Source: an uncultured Eubacteriales bacterium
GTDB taxonomy: Bacteria > Bacillota > Clostridia > Oscillospirales > Oscillospiraceae
Assembly (NCBI GenBank): GCA_900551995.1
Contig: URXW01000004.1
Location: forward strand, 11,333 to 75,332
Direction of reading: 5' to 3'
DNA: 64,000 bases
Below the pieces are notes generated by a model that worked only from the letters and a program-made list of their open reading frames with translations, had not been told where the DNA came from and did not search any database. Of the stretch, positions 15,803 to 24,101 are shown piece by piece (position 1 is the stretch's first letter; the number at the start of each line of letters is the position of its first letter). The position numbers and the translations under genes were made by a program.

Positions 15803-15831
15803 TGTACACCCTGCTGTACAACGTGTGTACA
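15803..15831. repeat. Three TGTACA palindromes at one-helical-turn spacing
   Basis: TGTACA at 15803, 15815 and 15826, starts 12 and 11 bp apart, between spoIVB and the next small gene. They may be an operator array; no binding protein can be assigned. Confidence 0.4.
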
Positions 15832-15916
15832 AGGGCGTGTATAGGTATGTGTTCAAGTGGCGTACAACTTGACCGTTAAACCAGCGAATCGCCAACAAGA
15901 GAGGAGCTTCAGCGAA

Positions 15917-16135
15917 ATGCAGTCAATTTTGATCCGCGACACCACCCGCGCCCAGCGGGAGGAGATCGTCCGCCGCGCCCTCAGCGTCTGCGGCAGTCCC
16001 TGTGACGGCTGCAACGGCTGCGGCAACGCAGGCGGCGGCAGGATCGACAGTATTTACCAACCCTATATCGACGGCGAGAAGGAGCTGCGGGAGATCAACG
16101 CCGCCTACTCCGCCTCCCGTGGGCTGGTAAAATAA
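15917..16135 (+). CDS. Small Cys-rich protein of unknown function
   Basis: 72 residues. The ATG at 15917 follows AGAGGAGCTTCAGCGA. Contains ALSVCGSPCDGCNGCGNAGG, a CxxxCxxCxxC cluster suited to a metal or Fe-S centre, then a helical tail IDGEKELREINAAY. Similar short proteins occur in other Clostridia, but I know no function. Confidence 0.7.
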   Translation: MQSILIRDTTRAQREEIVRRALSVCGSPCDGCNGCGNAGGGRIDSIYQPYIDGEKELREINAAYSASRGLVK

Positions 16136-16142
16136 ACAACAA

Positions 16143-16168
16143 AAAGGCGGTCGTAAGACCGCCTTTCT
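16143..16168 (+). terminator. Intrinsic terminator, copy 1
   Basis: AAAGGCGGTC GTAA GACCGCCTTT (16143-16166), 8 nt after the small Cys-rich gene. An identical 24-bp copy lies at 16388-16411. Confidence 0.8.
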
Positions 16169-16387
16169 GCGTGTCGATAAACCCCTGCCGTGCGTGCAGT
16201 CTTTCCTCCTCACAGGGGGAGCTCGAGGGGGCGAAGCCCGCCTCGAATCGGATCAAATGCCGCGCTAAGCCTTGCTCTGCAAGGCGTGCGTGGAGCGAAG
16301 CGAGTATTTTCGTGCCGCGAAGCGGCACAAAAATACCGGCATTATTTCAGGCTGTCGAGAAAAGCCAGCGGCTTTTTCGACAGCCTG
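16167..16387. repeat. Insert between duplicated terminators, with hairpins
   Basis: 221 bp without a gene, flanked by two identical 24-bp terminator palindromes. It contains further stems (GTGCCGC/GCGGCAC near 16309-16327 and CAGGCTGTCGA/TCGACAGCCTG at about 16351-16387). The layout suggests insertion of a small palindromic element or a local duplication. Confidence 0.45.
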
Positions 16388-16415
16388 AAAGGCGGTCGTA
16401 AGACCGCCTTTTTCC
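16388..16415. terminator. Intrinsic terminator, copy 2
   Basis: Same 24-bp palindrome as at 16143, followed by TTTTT. On the reverse strand it could serve the TSCPD gene, which ends at 16435. Confidence 0.75.
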
Positions 16416-16434
16416 TGCAATTTGAAAGATTTGA

Positions 16435-16698
16435 TTACTTTCCCGCCTGCTCCTTGTCATACGCCTGCTGCACCGCGATGGCGAGCTGATCGGCGCAGGA
16501 GGTGGGGCGGGGGCCGCAGGTGTTGCCCCGCAGCATGGACTCGATCTGCTCCACGGTCATGCCGTCCGCCAGCTTGCTCACGGCCTTCAGATTGCCGTCG
16601 CAGCCGCCTACAAAGCGAATGTTTTTCACCCGGTTTCCGTCCAATTCAAAGGTGATCTGCCGGGAACAGGTGCCTCTCGTCGTGTAAGTGTGCTCCAT
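16435..16698 (-). CDS. TSCPD domain protein (TIGR03905-type)
   Basis: 87 residues with the Cys-bearing start TYTTRGTCSRQITFELDG, then VRFVGGC-like (IRFVGGCDGNLKAVS) and LRGNTCGPRPTSCADQLA. These are hallmarks of short stand-alone TSCPD proteins related to the zinc-binding tail of class II ribonucleotide reductases and NrdJ regulators. Function of the small version is unknown. It is downstream of the cobalamin operon on the same strand. Confidence 0.85.
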   Translation of the reverse strand: MEHTYTTRGTCSRQITFELDGNRVKNIRFVGGCDGNLKAVSKLADGMTVEQIESMLRGNTCGPRPTSCADQLAIAVQQAYDKEQAGK

Positions 16699-16724
16699 TT
16701 TAATCGCTCCTTAAAGTGATAAAT

Positions 16725-17288
16725 TTATCCTATTTTTGTGTAATTTAACGGCTTTTCGCCGTCAAAAATGACTTGATACCCGGTGCCCGGTGCGGGGGAG
16801 TAGTCGTACAGTATGCCCCCGAACCAGTGGATCATCAGCCCGGAGGTCACGCCGCCGTGGATGACGCAAACCGTGTCCTCCCCCCGTCGGAGCACCGGCT
16901 CGATCGCCGCCACGCTCCGCGCCAGAACCTGCGCCGCGCTCTCCCCGTGGGGGCATATATTGTGTTCCACGTCCTCGCACCACGCAATAAATTGTGGGTC
17001 ATGCTCCAGATCCCCGGCGTAGGCGCGCATCTCGAAGTCGCCGAAATCCATCTCCCGCAGCCCCGGCAGCACCGCGTAGTCCACGTCGCCGTAAATGGCG
17101 TGCAGCGTCTGGATAGTGCGCTGCAAGCCGCTGACGCAGTAGTGCCCCGCCGTGGGGTAAATACCGGTCAAAGCCTTGTGCCGCAACGCTTCCAGAGCTT
17201 CCGGCAGCACGGGTATATCCGCCGCGCCGTAGTAGAGGTCGCGGCGGCTGCCCTCCGTTTCTCCGTGACGAAGAAGTGTCAATTTCAT
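16725..17288 (-). CDS. cobC: Histidine phosphatase, CobC-like
   Basis: 187 residues; LLRHGETEG carries the phosphohistidine and VIHGGVTSG the second catalytic His. As the last cob gene it is probably alpha-ribazole-5'-phosphate phosphatase of the nucleotide loop pathway. Start at 17288 after GGAGGAATTAAA, overlapping the previous gene's stop by 4 nt. General histidine phosphatase activity cannot be excluded. Confidence 0.8.
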   Translation of the reverse strand: MKLTLLRHGETEGSRRDLYYGAADIPVLPEALEALRHKALTGIYPTAGHYCVSGLQRTIQTLHAIYGDVDYAVLPGLREMDFGDFEMRAYAGDLEHDPQFIAWCEDVEHNICPHGESAAQVLARSVAAIEPVLRRGEDTVCVIHGGVTSGLMIHWFGGILYDYSPAPGTGYQVIFDGEKPLNYTKIG

Positions 17289-17635
17289 TTTAATTCCTCC
17301 GCAAGCCCGCAAAAAACGCGGGTCACATGTTCTGCATTTTTTGCAAGCCCCTGTAACAGTACGCCGTATCGCTCCCGCCATGCCCGCTCCTCGCCGTCCA
17401 TGGGGACGATGCCGCCGTTCACCTGCCGCGCCACCACCACCGCCTGTTCAAAAAGCGGCAAAAATGGCTCTATATCGTGGTTTCTGCGGCTCAAAGCCTC
17501 CAAATGCCAGTAGCAGCCGTACCCCGGCTCCGGGTTCTGTACCGCCAAATCGCAGACGTCTTTTTCCGTCAGTCCGTATCTTTTCAGCGCGTAGGAGAGC
17601 TTCCCCTGAAACGCGCCGCCGATGATCAGATCCAT
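17285..17635 (-). CDS. Short CobU-like P-loop protein
   Basis: 116 residues. A degenerate Walker A (GGAFQGKLSYA) opens the protein, and the end (GGIVPMDGEERAWRERYG, then VTRVFCGLAEELK) resembles the C-terminal half of CobU (cobinamide kinase/guanylyltransferase). It is about 60 residues shorter than CobU, and a full cobU lies two genes upstream, so it is probably a divergent paralogue. It sits between cobS and cobC. Confidence 0.65.
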   Translation of the reverse strand: MDLIIGGAFQGKLSYALKRYGLTEKDVCDLAVQNPEPGYGCYWHLEALSRRNHDIEPFLPLFEQAVVVARQVNGGIVPMDGEERAWRERYGVLLQGLAKNAEHVTRVFCGLAEELK

Positions 17636-17637
17636 AC

Positions 17638-18366
17638 TTACCTCCACAGCACCAGTGCCGCCGCACCGCACAATTCGCCCAGGGTCAGCGCGAAGCCCGA
17701 CACGTCGCCGGACATCCCGCCCAGCTGACGGTCGGCGTACCACACCGCCAGAGCGTAGCCCGCCGCCGCCGCCAGCGGCGCGAAGCTGCCCCACAGTATA
17801 GCGGAAAGGGCGCAAACCCCTGTCAGCACAAGGGCTGCGAACACCACCGGCGCGCCGCCCCGCTCCATCGCGCTGTACTGGCTGACGGCGATAGGGCGCA
17901 GCGTCAGCACCGCCAGAGCGGCGCAGGCGCGGCAGCTGACCGGCACCAGCACCAGCGGCAAAAGGGGTATCGCGCCCGCCGAAAGGAACACCGCCCACTG
18001 GCATAGAAACAGCAGCACAAGGCAGATCACCGCGAAGGCTCCGCAGTGGGAATCCTTCAATATCCGCTGCCGCGTCTCCAGATCCCGGCGGCTCAGTACC
18101 GCGTCGCACACGTCCATAAAGCCGTCCAGGTGCAGGAAGCCCGTCACCAGCCACGGCGCGGCGGCGCACAAGAGTGCGCCCAGCGGCAGGGGCAGGAAGG
18201 CGGAAAGCCACACGCACCCCGCCCACACAAGACCGGCTATCAGCCCCACAAGGGGCAGGCACGCCACCATCTTCCGCCGGGCACTCTCCCGCCAGATCTT
18301 CTTCGGGCAGGGGATCGCCAGAAACATACCCCACGCCATGAAAAAGCCGTAGATCCAGTCAGACAC
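17638..18366 (-). CDS. cobS: Adenosylcobinamide-GDP ribazoletransferase
   Basis: 242 residues, polytopic. HLDGFMDVCDA is the Asp-rich CobS motif, and GFFMAWGMFLAIPCP at the start is typical. Joins adenosylcobinamide-GDP and alpha-ribazole to make cobalamin at the membrane. GTG start overlapping the cobU end by 8 nt. Confidence 0.92.
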   Translation of the reverse strand: MSDWIYGFFMAWGMFLAIPCPKKIWRESARRKMVACLPLVGLIAGLVWAGCVWLSAFLPLPLGALLCAAAPWLVTGFLHLDGFMDVCDAVLSRRDLETRQRILKDSHCGAFAVICLVLLFLCQWAVFLSAGAIPLLPLVLVPVSCRACAALAVLTLRPIAVSQYSAMERGGAPVVFAALVLTGVCALSAILWGSFAPLAAAAGYALAVWYADRQLGGMSGDVSGFALTLGELCGAAALVLWR

Positions 18367-18898
18367 GGGGCAGCTCTCCTTTCCACACGCGGGCTATGCC
18401 CGCCGTCATTTCACACACCACGTCAAACTCCTCCGCCAGTCCCCGGCAGATACGCGCCAGCTCCCGGACGTAGGTCTCCGTCCAGCCCTCGTAGTCCTCG
18501 CCGCCGTGCCAAATATCGTCGCACACGGCGATAAAATGGGCGGGGTGGCGGCTGACGGTCAGCAGCTGGCGCAGAACGGTCTCGCCCGCCGCGCCGTCCG
18601 GCTCCGCGCCGGGGAACATCTGCTCGGACAGGCAGGCGGTCACGCTGTCGAACAGCACCGTGCCGCGCCTGTCAACGTCGGGCAGACCGTCGGGCAGGGC
18701 GAAGCTGCGCTCCACCGTGATGAAGCCCATGCCCGCCCGATCCGCCACATGGCGGCGGATACGGAGGTGGTCCTCCGCGTCGCGGGGGGTCATGGTCGCC
18801 CAGTAGTACCGGGGGGCGTCCCCGGACAGGGCGGCGGCGAGACGCTGGGCGGTGGAGCTTTTACCGCTCTTGCCGCCGCCGATCAGCAGTATCCTCAT
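18359..18898 (-). CDS. cobU: Cobinamide kinase/cobinamide-phosphate guanylyltransferase
   Basis: 179 residues with a clean P-loop LLIGGGKSGKSS and the VLFDSVTACLSEQMF region of CobU. Activates cobinamide for attachment of the lower ligand. ATGA overlap with cobT. Confidence 0.87.
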   Translation of the reverse strand: MRILLIGGGKSGKSSTAQRLAAALSGDAPRYYWATMTPRDAEDHLRIRRHVADRAGMGFITVERSFALPDGLPDVDRRGTVLFDSVTACLSEQMFPGAEPDGAAGETVLRQLLTVSRHPAHFIAVCDDIWHGGEDYEGWTETYVRELARICRGLAEEFDVVCEMTAGIARVWKGELPRV

Positions 18899-19998
18899 GG
18901 CCTGTCCACCGTGAAGCTGTCGCCGGCGCGTATCTCGTCCAGATAGTCGTCCTGAATGGCCGCCTCGGCGAAGGTCGCCATGCCGGACATGACGCCGCAC
19001 GAAGCCTCCATCACCCGGAACAGCAGGGGGCAGCCGCTGCCCTCGCCCAGCCGCATCCCCAGATGGAGGCACGGCTCCCGGTGCAGCTCCCCTGCCGCCA
19101 GACGGTAGCCCACCTCGTAGGAGTCGTGGGACAGGAACAGATAGTCCCCCACAGCGGGGCACAGGCGCACGGCGCACAGAGCCGCTACCACGGAGATGAA
19201 GCCGTCCACTGCCGCCGGCACGCGCTCGTGGGCGCAGCCCAGAAACGCGCCGGTCATGGCCGCCATATCCAGCCCGCCCACGGCGCAGAGCACGTCCAGC
19301 ACGTCGTCCCGCCGGATGGTGCGGCGGGTGAGGGCGCGGCGGAGCACCGCCTTTTTCCGGGCGAAGCCCTCGTCCGTCAGCCCGCCGCCGCGGCCTGTGA
19401 CATCCTCAATGTCCGCGCCGGTAAGGGCGGCGAGAACGGCGGCGGAGGTGCTGGTGTTGCCGATGCCCATTTCGCCGATGCCGAGGGCGGTGATGCCGTC
19501 GGCTCTGGCGATTGCCGATTGCTCCATGCCGGCGGCGAGGGCGGCGAGCACCTCCTGACGGGTCATGGCGTCCTCCACGGCAATATTGCCGGTGCCGAAG
19601 CGCGTTTTGCGGTCAAGGATGCCCACCGGCGGCACGTGGGCGGCAATACCCACGTCCACCACCGCCACGTCGTCGCCGAAGGCGGCGGCCATGGCGGACA
19701 TTCCGGTTTTCCGGCGGGTCATGTTGATCGCCTGCTGCAGCGTCACGGAGCGGGGGGCGCAGGAAACGCCCTCGTCCACCACGCCGTTGTCGGCGGCGAA
19801 CACCGCCACCCGGCACTTGTCCATTTTGGGGCACAGCGCGCCGGTGATGCCGGACAGCTGCACGGAGATGTCCTCCAGCCTGCCGAGGCTGCCGGGGGGC
19901 TTTGCCAGCTGGGACTGCCGCCGCCGTGCGGCGGACATGGCGTCCCTGTCCGCGGGACGGATCGCCTGTATGTATGCTTTCAGTTCGGTTTCGGTCAT
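18895..19998 (-). CDS. cobT: Nicotinate-nucleotide-dimethylbenzimidazole phosphoribosyltransferase
   Basis: 367 residues, typical CobT: KPPGSLGRLEDI near the N-terminus, VFAADNGVVDEGVS, IGEMGIGNTSTSAA and the MRLGEGSG end with the catalytic Glu. Activates the lower-ligand base to its alpha-ribotide. The ATG at 19998 follows GAGGGAGCATT, 4-nt overlap with the upstream gene. Confidence 0.95.
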   Translation of the reverse strand: MTETELKAYIQAIRPADRDAMSAARRRQSQLAKPPGSLGRLEDISVQLSGITGALCPKMDKCRVAVFAADNGVVDEGVSCAPRSVTLQQAINMTRRKTGMSAMAAAFGDDVAVVDVGIAAHVPPVGILDRKTRFGTGNIAVEDAMTRQEVLAALAAGMEQSAIARADGITALGIGEMGIGNTSTSAAVLAALTGADIEDVTGRGGGLTDEGFARKKAVLRRALTRRTIRRDDVLDVLCAVGGLDMAAMTGAFLGCAHERVPAAVDGFISVVAALCAVRLCPAVGDYLFLSHDSYEVGYRLAAGELHREPCLHLGMRLGEGSGCPLLFRVMEASCGVMSGMATFAEAAIQDDYLDEIRAGDSFTVDRP

Positions 19999-20765
19999 AA
20001 TGCTCCCTCGATATACCCCTGCCGCGCCAGCCATTGCAGCGACGGCAGGGCATTTTGGTTTTCAATGGTGAAGGTCGCCTGCGGCGCGGCGCGGAGCACC
20101 GCGTCGATGACGTTCCCCATGGGGACGGTGCCCGTGCCCAGTGCCCCGTGGAGGTCGGTGTCTCCCTCGTTGCTGTGGAGGTGGACGTGGCGCAGGTACG
20201 GTGCCATGGGCGCGACCCACGCCGCAGGCGGCGTGGTGCTGACGCAGGTGTTGGCGTGCCCCACGTCCAGACAAAGCCCCAGCCGGGGGTCGTTCACCTG
20301 TTGGACGATGGATACCAGCGTGTCCGGGGATGGCTCCATGACGTTTTCCAGCACCAGCAGCATATCCGGCGGTACATCGTGCAGGAACGTCTGCCAGAAC
20401 TGCACCGACTGCTCCACGTACCACTCCGGGTAGTACACATGGGGGATGAAGCCGCCGTGGAACACCACGCGGCGGATGTTGAGCTGCCGCGCCGCCTGCA
20501 CGGTCTGGCGGAAGCGGCGAAACGCCACGTCCCGCACCAGCGGGTCGATGGCGCAGGGCGTCAGCTCCGCAAAGGGACCGTGGAGCCACAGGCGGGCGAA
20601 GCCCTCCGTCTCCCGCTGCACGCGGGGCAGGGTGGAGGGGTCGTCCAGCAGCGGGGCATAGCAGAAGGCGATGGTCTCGCAGCCTGTGCGCCACTGGCGG
20701 GACAGCGCGGCGGCGCGGTCATCCATGCCGGAGATATGGAGTTTGTCTTGCAGGGGATAGACCAT
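19995..20765 (-). CDS. TIM-barrel (xylose isomerase-like) protein in cob operon
   Basis: 256 residues of the sugar-phosphate isomerase/AP endonuclease IV superfamily. Metal-site pieces include VVFHGGF, LVLENV (Glu), LCLDVGHA (Asp/His) and HVHLHSNEGDTDLH. First gene of the cobalamin operon and overlapping cobT, so it may act on a ribazole-related sugar phosphate, but its reaction is not known to me. Confidence 0.75.
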   Translation of the reverse strand: MVYPLQDKLHISGMDDRAAALSRQWRTGCETIAFCYAPLLDDPSTLPRVQRETEGFARLWLHGPFAELTPCAIDPLVRDVAFRRFRQTVQAARQLNIRRVVFHGGFIPHVYYPEWYVEQSVQFWQTFLHDVPPDMLLVLENVMEPSPDTLVSIVQQVNDPRLGLCLDVGHANTCVSTTPPAAWVAPMAPYLRHVHLHSNEGDTDLHGALGTGTVPMGNVIDAVLRAAPQATFTIENQNALPSLQWLARQGYIEGAL

Positions 20766-20875
20766 ACAACGCTCCTTTAGGGGGTTTATGTAATAAGGAT
20801 CGCAGCCCGGCTGCGCCGGGGGAGAAAGCCGGCGATGCGCGTATAATAATCACAATGCGACTATTATAGCATAGG

Positions 20876-21000
20876 GCAGAAAAAAAGAAAAGCCCGCTTT
20901 CACGGGCAAAATATCTCCGGATACCATAAGGCGGAGCACCGGTAGGTACTCCGCGGCTATGGCAGGAAGAGAAGATGAAAAAAGTTTCTTGGTAGCTTGC
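20876..21000 (-). ncRNA. Candidate structured RNA with intrinsic terminator
   Basis: No gene in 20766-21066. Reverse strand: a two-part stem (CCATA/TATGG outer, GCGGAG/CTCCGC inner, 12-nt apical loop) at 20924-20962, then a terminator (GCCCG/CGGGC, T-rich tail) at 20876-20907. It lies between tadA and the cob operon, so it may be an independent small RNA or a leader. It has no match to the cobalamin riboswitch consensus. Confidence 0.4.
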
Positions 21001-21066
21001 AAGTATAGAGTACCCCATAGATGTGAAAAAAATTCGGTTACAAATATTAAAAATCTGTGAAATAAT

Positions 21067-21549
21067 CTACAATGTCGGGGATTGCTTCGGGGAATCCGGA
21101 TTTTTGCCCCGAATATCCGAGAAAAACGTTTTCAGAACGGCACGACATTCCTCGGCGCAGATACCGCCCGTCAGCTGGGGCGGACGGGGGAAGTTCTCCA
21201 TATACAGGTTCAGCACGCCGCCGCAGGCACCCATCACGTCGTCGCGGGCACCGTAGAACACGCGGCGGATGCGGGCGTTGAGGATGGCTCCGGCGCACAT
21301 GGGGCACGGCTCCAGCGTTACGTACAGGTCGCAGTCGTCCAGCCGCCAGCTGTGGAGCACCGCATTGGCGTGGGACAATGCCTCCATCTCCGCGTGGGAG
21401 GCGGCGGACTGCTTTTCCTCCCGGCGGTTGCGCCCGCGGGCGATGATCTCGCCGCGGCGGACGATGACGCAGCCCACCGGCACCTCGCCGTGGGCGGCTG
21501 CCTCCCGCGCCAGCGCGAGAGCCTGCTGCATGAAAAATTCGTGTTCCAT
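21067..21549 (-). CDS. tadA: tRNA adenosine(34) deaminase
   Basis: 160 residues with HAEMEAL (zinc His, catalytic Glu) and PCPMCAGA (zinc Cys pair), preceded by GEVPVGCVIV. Converts A34 to inosine in tRNA-Arg. Normal length. Confidence 0.94.
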   Translation of the reverse strand: MEHEFFMQQALALAREAAAHGEVPVGCVIVRRGEIIARGRNRREEKQSAASHAEMEALSHANAVLHSWRLDDCDLYVTLEPCPMCAGAILNARIRRVFYGARDDVMGACGGVLNLYMENFPRPPQLTGGICAEECRAVLKTFFSDIRGKNPDSPKQSPTL

Positions 21550-21645
21550 GGTGTCCTTTCCGGGGAGATATTGTCACCCCTGTTTAACAAACGGCATAAA
21601 TGCGTACACTGCACGTACAATTTACTGTATGTGGAGGGAAGCACA

Positions 21646-21966
21646 ATGGCAAAAAAGCATGGCACCGACCCGGTGCTCCGGGAATTGGAGCGGGAGCTGT
21701 ACTGCACCACGCAGGCGTTGAAGGACGCCTATGCGCGGTTTGACTATGTGTGTGACAGCGAGCTGATCGAATCGTGTATCTTCGAGATCAACGCGCTGAA
21801 GGCGCGGAGCAACTACATCCTGCGGTGCATTAAGGCGCGCAGCGGGCAGGAGGTGCCGTCGGGGATACCCCACGCGGTCCCGGTGGTGCGGGGAGAGAGC
21901 GCGCCGCCCCGAGAGGACTGCGTGGCGGCGGGAAAGATGAGGGGAGGGGAGATATGTCAGTCGTAG
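21646..21966 (+). CDS. YaaL-like DUF2508 protein
   Basis: 106 residues. The start MAKKHGTDPVL and the helical ELERELYCTTQALKDAYARF plus FDYVCDSELIESCIFEINAL match the YaaL/DUF2508 family, which lies next to bofA in Bacillus and Clostridia. Ribosome binding site GTGGAGGG; overlaps bofA by 13 nt. Confidence 0.85.
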   Translation: MAKKHGTDPVLRELERELYCTTQALKDAYARFDYVCDSELIESCIFEINALKARSNYILRCIKARSGQEVPSGIPHAVPVVRGESAPPREDCVAAGKMRGGEICQS

Positions 21967-22217
21967 AGGTCGCCGCGCTGGGGCTGGTAGGGCTGTTCCT
22001 GCTGGTGGCGGTGGTGCGGCTGTTCCGAAAACCGCTGAAGCTGGCGGCAAGGGTGCTGGTGAACAGCGGTCTGGGACTGGCGGCTCTGTGGCTGCTCAGT
22101 GCCGCCGCCCCGGCGGGGCTGACGCTGGGCGTCAACTGGTTCAACGCGCTGACGGTGGGCGTGCTGGGCGTGCCGGGGCTGGGGCTGCTGCTTCTGGTGA
22201 AGTGGGTGCTGGTGTAG
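21954..22217 (+). CDS. bofA: Sigma-K processing regulator BofA
   Basis: 87 residues, two or three hydrophobic helices and the BofA motifs LVNSGLGLAALW and GVNWFNALTVGVLGVPG. BofA holds the SpoIVFB protease inactive until the SpoIVB signal arrives; a spoIVB-like gene is at 14.8 kb. Confidence 0.9.
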   Translation: MSVVEVAALGLVGLFLLVAVVRLFRKPLKLAARVLVNSGLGLAALWLLSAAAPAGLTLGVNWFNALTVGVLGVPGLGLLLLVKWVLV

Positions 22218-22261
22218 GTACATAGGGGAGAGGACATTTCTGCGAGACAGACCGGAAGCCG

Positions 22262-22402
22262 TCAATATTTTTTATCCTTGATCGCTTTTAGAATAAAGCC
22301 TCCCATAATCGCAATTGGAATGGAAACTGAAAGGGAAACCGGCTCGAGAGATGCCCCAAGAAATCCACCCAAAACCGTACAAACTATCGCAATAAAAATC
22401 AT
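22262..22402 (-). CDS. Small hydrophobic protein
   Basis: 46 codons, MIFIAIVCTVLGGFLGASLE then a second hydrophobic stretch IPIAIMGGFIL and a basic end KAIKDKKY. Ribosome binding site AAGGATG 7 nt upstream. Lies 23 nt after the zinc-ribbon gene on the same strand. Coding is plausible but not proven. Confidence 0.5.
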   Translation of the reverse strand: MIFIAIVCTVLGGFLGASLEPVSLSVSIPIAIMGGFILKAIKDKKY

Positions 22403-22425
22403 AGAAATACATCCTTATTAAACTA

Positions 22426-22647
22426 TTAACGCAAATTATCTTGGTCAATTACAAATTTTCTGCACTTATTACAATAAAATACTTTTACAGTCATGCCGTC
22501 ACTCATTGATGTCAGTTTGATTCCTTTCACAAATGGAGTGAAATTCAATAATCCTCTATCTTTGTCGGACGGAACCCATTTTAGAGCATATCGGTCTTGA
22601 GAAATGTTTCCAACGAGCATTTCTGCATTACAAAATGGACACTTCAT
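22426..22647 (-). CDS. Small zinc-ribbon protein (PF20097-type)
   Basis: 73 residues with MKCPFCNAEM and FYCNKCRKFVI, two CxxC knuckles. Codon use is less GC-rich than its neighbours. Similar to small 'PF20097 family' Clostridial proteins; function unknown. Confidence 0.75.
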   Translation of the reverse strand: MKCPFCNAEMLVGNISQDRYALKWVPSDKDRGLLNFTPFVKGIKLTSMSDGMTVKVFYCNKCRKFVIDQDNLR

Positions 22648-22704
22648 ATAGTTGACACCTCCAGATAGAATAAATTCAAGTTTGCAGGTCTTGCGGCAAA
22701 CCGC

Positions 22705-23430
22705 TTACTTTTCCATGTTTTCCAGATCCCACCCGTAGAGGGGATACCGCTGCATCGCGCCGAAGAGCTTTTTCCGCAGGTCGGGATAGCGGCTCTCCAA
22801 CTGGGCGAGCAGCTCCTTCACCTCCTGCCGGCGGCTGTGACCGTCCATGGGGCAGGTGTTGCGTACCACGGGAAGGTGCAGCTTCGCCGCCACGCGGCGG
22901 ATGTCCGATTCCTGACAGTACAGCAGGGGGCGGATCTGGGTGATGTCCGTCCTGTCCAGATACGTCACCGGCTGGAAGCAGCCGATCCGACCCTCGAACA
23001 GCAGGTTCATCAAAAGCGTCTCCACCGCGTCGTCGTAGTGGTGTCCCAAGGCGATCTTGCGGATCCCCCGCTCCGTCAGTGCCGTATGCAGGCTGCCCCG
23101 GCGCAGCTTGGCGCACAGGGAGCAGGGGTTCTTTTCTTTGCGTTCGAGGAACACGATGTCGTACACCGGCACGGAAATGCGGGTGTAGGGCACGTTCAGC
23201 GTCTCGCAGTAGGCGGCGATGGGGGAGAAGTCCATGCCCGGCATACCGGTCTCCAGGGTGATCGCCTCCACCTGGAAGGGCTTGGGGTAGAACTCCCGGA
23301 GACGCGATAGTGCCGCCAGCGTCAGCAGGCTGTCCTTGCCGCCGGAAACGCCGACTGCCAGCGTCTCGCCGGGGTCGATCATGTTGTAGTCCTCCACACA
23401 GCGGCGGACGAGTCCTAATATGTGCTGCAC
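22705..23430 (-). CDS. TtcA-like tRNA thiolation PP-loop ATPase
   Basis: 241 residues. PP-loop GVSGGKDSLL, the CSLCAKLRRG Cys pair and LGHHYDDAVETLLMNL match TtcA/TilS-type tRNA 2-thiocytidine enzymes. GTG start at 23430 after AGGAGGCATCACC. Likely thiolates tRNA; the exact position modified is uncertain in this subfamily. Confidence 0.83.
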   Translation of the reverse strand: MQHILGLVRRCVEDYNMIDPGETLAVGVSGGKDSLLTLAALSRLREFYPKPFQVEAITLETGMPGMDFSPIAAYCETLNVPYTRISVPVYDIVFLERKEKNPCSLCAKLRRGSLHTALTERGIRKIALGHHYDDAVETLLMNLLFEGRIGCFQPVTYLDRTDITQIRPLLYCQESDIRRVAAKLHLPVVRNTCPMDGHSRRQEVKELLAQLESRYPDLRKKLFGAMQRYPLYGWDLENMEK

Positions 23431-23536
23431 GGTGATGCCTCCTGAATAAAATGTAAAATGGGATTTCAGTAAACGAGAGAATTTAAGAGAAAACGAGAGA
23501 AAACACGAGATGTTATTGCTGTAAATGAAATCGCTG

Positions 23537-23565
23537 TTGACAATGGGGCGGGGGTGTGGTATAAA
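23537..23565 (+). promoter_or_regulatory. Promoter of rplM-rpsI
   Basis: TTGACA (23537-23542), 17-nt spacer, TATAAA (23560-23565). Confidence 0.8.
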
Positions 23566-23571
23566 TAATCC

Positions 23572-23661
23572 TGCGCGTTGACCGCGTTTTCTCTGCCCCG
23601 ATTGTAACAAGGGCGCGTGAAAAAGTAAAGCATACATTATATAAATTGGAGGAAGATCACC
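23572..23661 (+). promoter_or_regulatory. Probable L13 ribosomal protein leader
   Basis: The leader contains GCGCGTTGACCGCG, TTTTCTCTG and GATTGTAACAAGGGCGCG. Outer GCGC/GCGC pairing and these internal segments resemble the L13 leader of Firmicutes. Recalled from memory, not aligned. Confidence 0.55.
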
Positions 23662-24087
23662 ATGTCCACTTTCATGGCAAACAAGGCCAACATCGAGCGC
23701 AAGTGGTACGTCGTGGACGCCGCCGGCAAGCCCCTGGGCAAGACCGCCGTCATCGTCGCCGACCTGCTGCGCGGTAAAGGCAAAGTCACCTATACCCCCC
23801 ACGCTGACTGCGGTGACAACGTCATCGTCATCAACGCAGGCAAGGCCGTTCTGACCGGCAACAAGATGGAGCAGAAGTACTATCGCACCCACTCCGGTTG
23901 GGTGGGCGGTCTGAAGGAGACGAAGTATCGTATCTTGATGGAGGACAAGCCCGAGCTGGCTATGCGCGTGGCTGTCCGCGGCATGATGCCCCGCAACATC
24001 GTCACCAAGGATTCCCTGAAGCGTCTGCACATCTACGCCGGCGAGCAGCATGACCATGCGGCTCAGAAGCCCGAGCTGGTCAAGTAA
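23662..24087 (+). CDS. rplM: 50S ribosomal protein L13
   Basis: 141 residues of uL13: [17 protein letters not shown] at the start, [11 protein letters not shown] and AVRGMMPRN. Normal length; followed by rpsI after 14 nt. Confidence 0.97.
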   Translation: MSTFMANKANIERKWYVVDAAGKPLGKTAVIVADLLRGKGKVTYTPHADCGDNVIVINAGKAVLTGNKMEQKYYRTHSGWVGGLKETKYRILMEDKPELAMRVAVRGMMPRNIVTKDSLKRLHIYAGEQHDHAAQKPELVK

Positions 24088-24101
24088 GGAGGAAAAGAAG
24101 A

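Noticed and set aside
20766..21066. Possible cobalamin riboswitch for the host cob operon
   Set aside because: None of the AAAAGGGAA, CACTG or CAGGA-box elements is present in order; only generic hairpins are seen.
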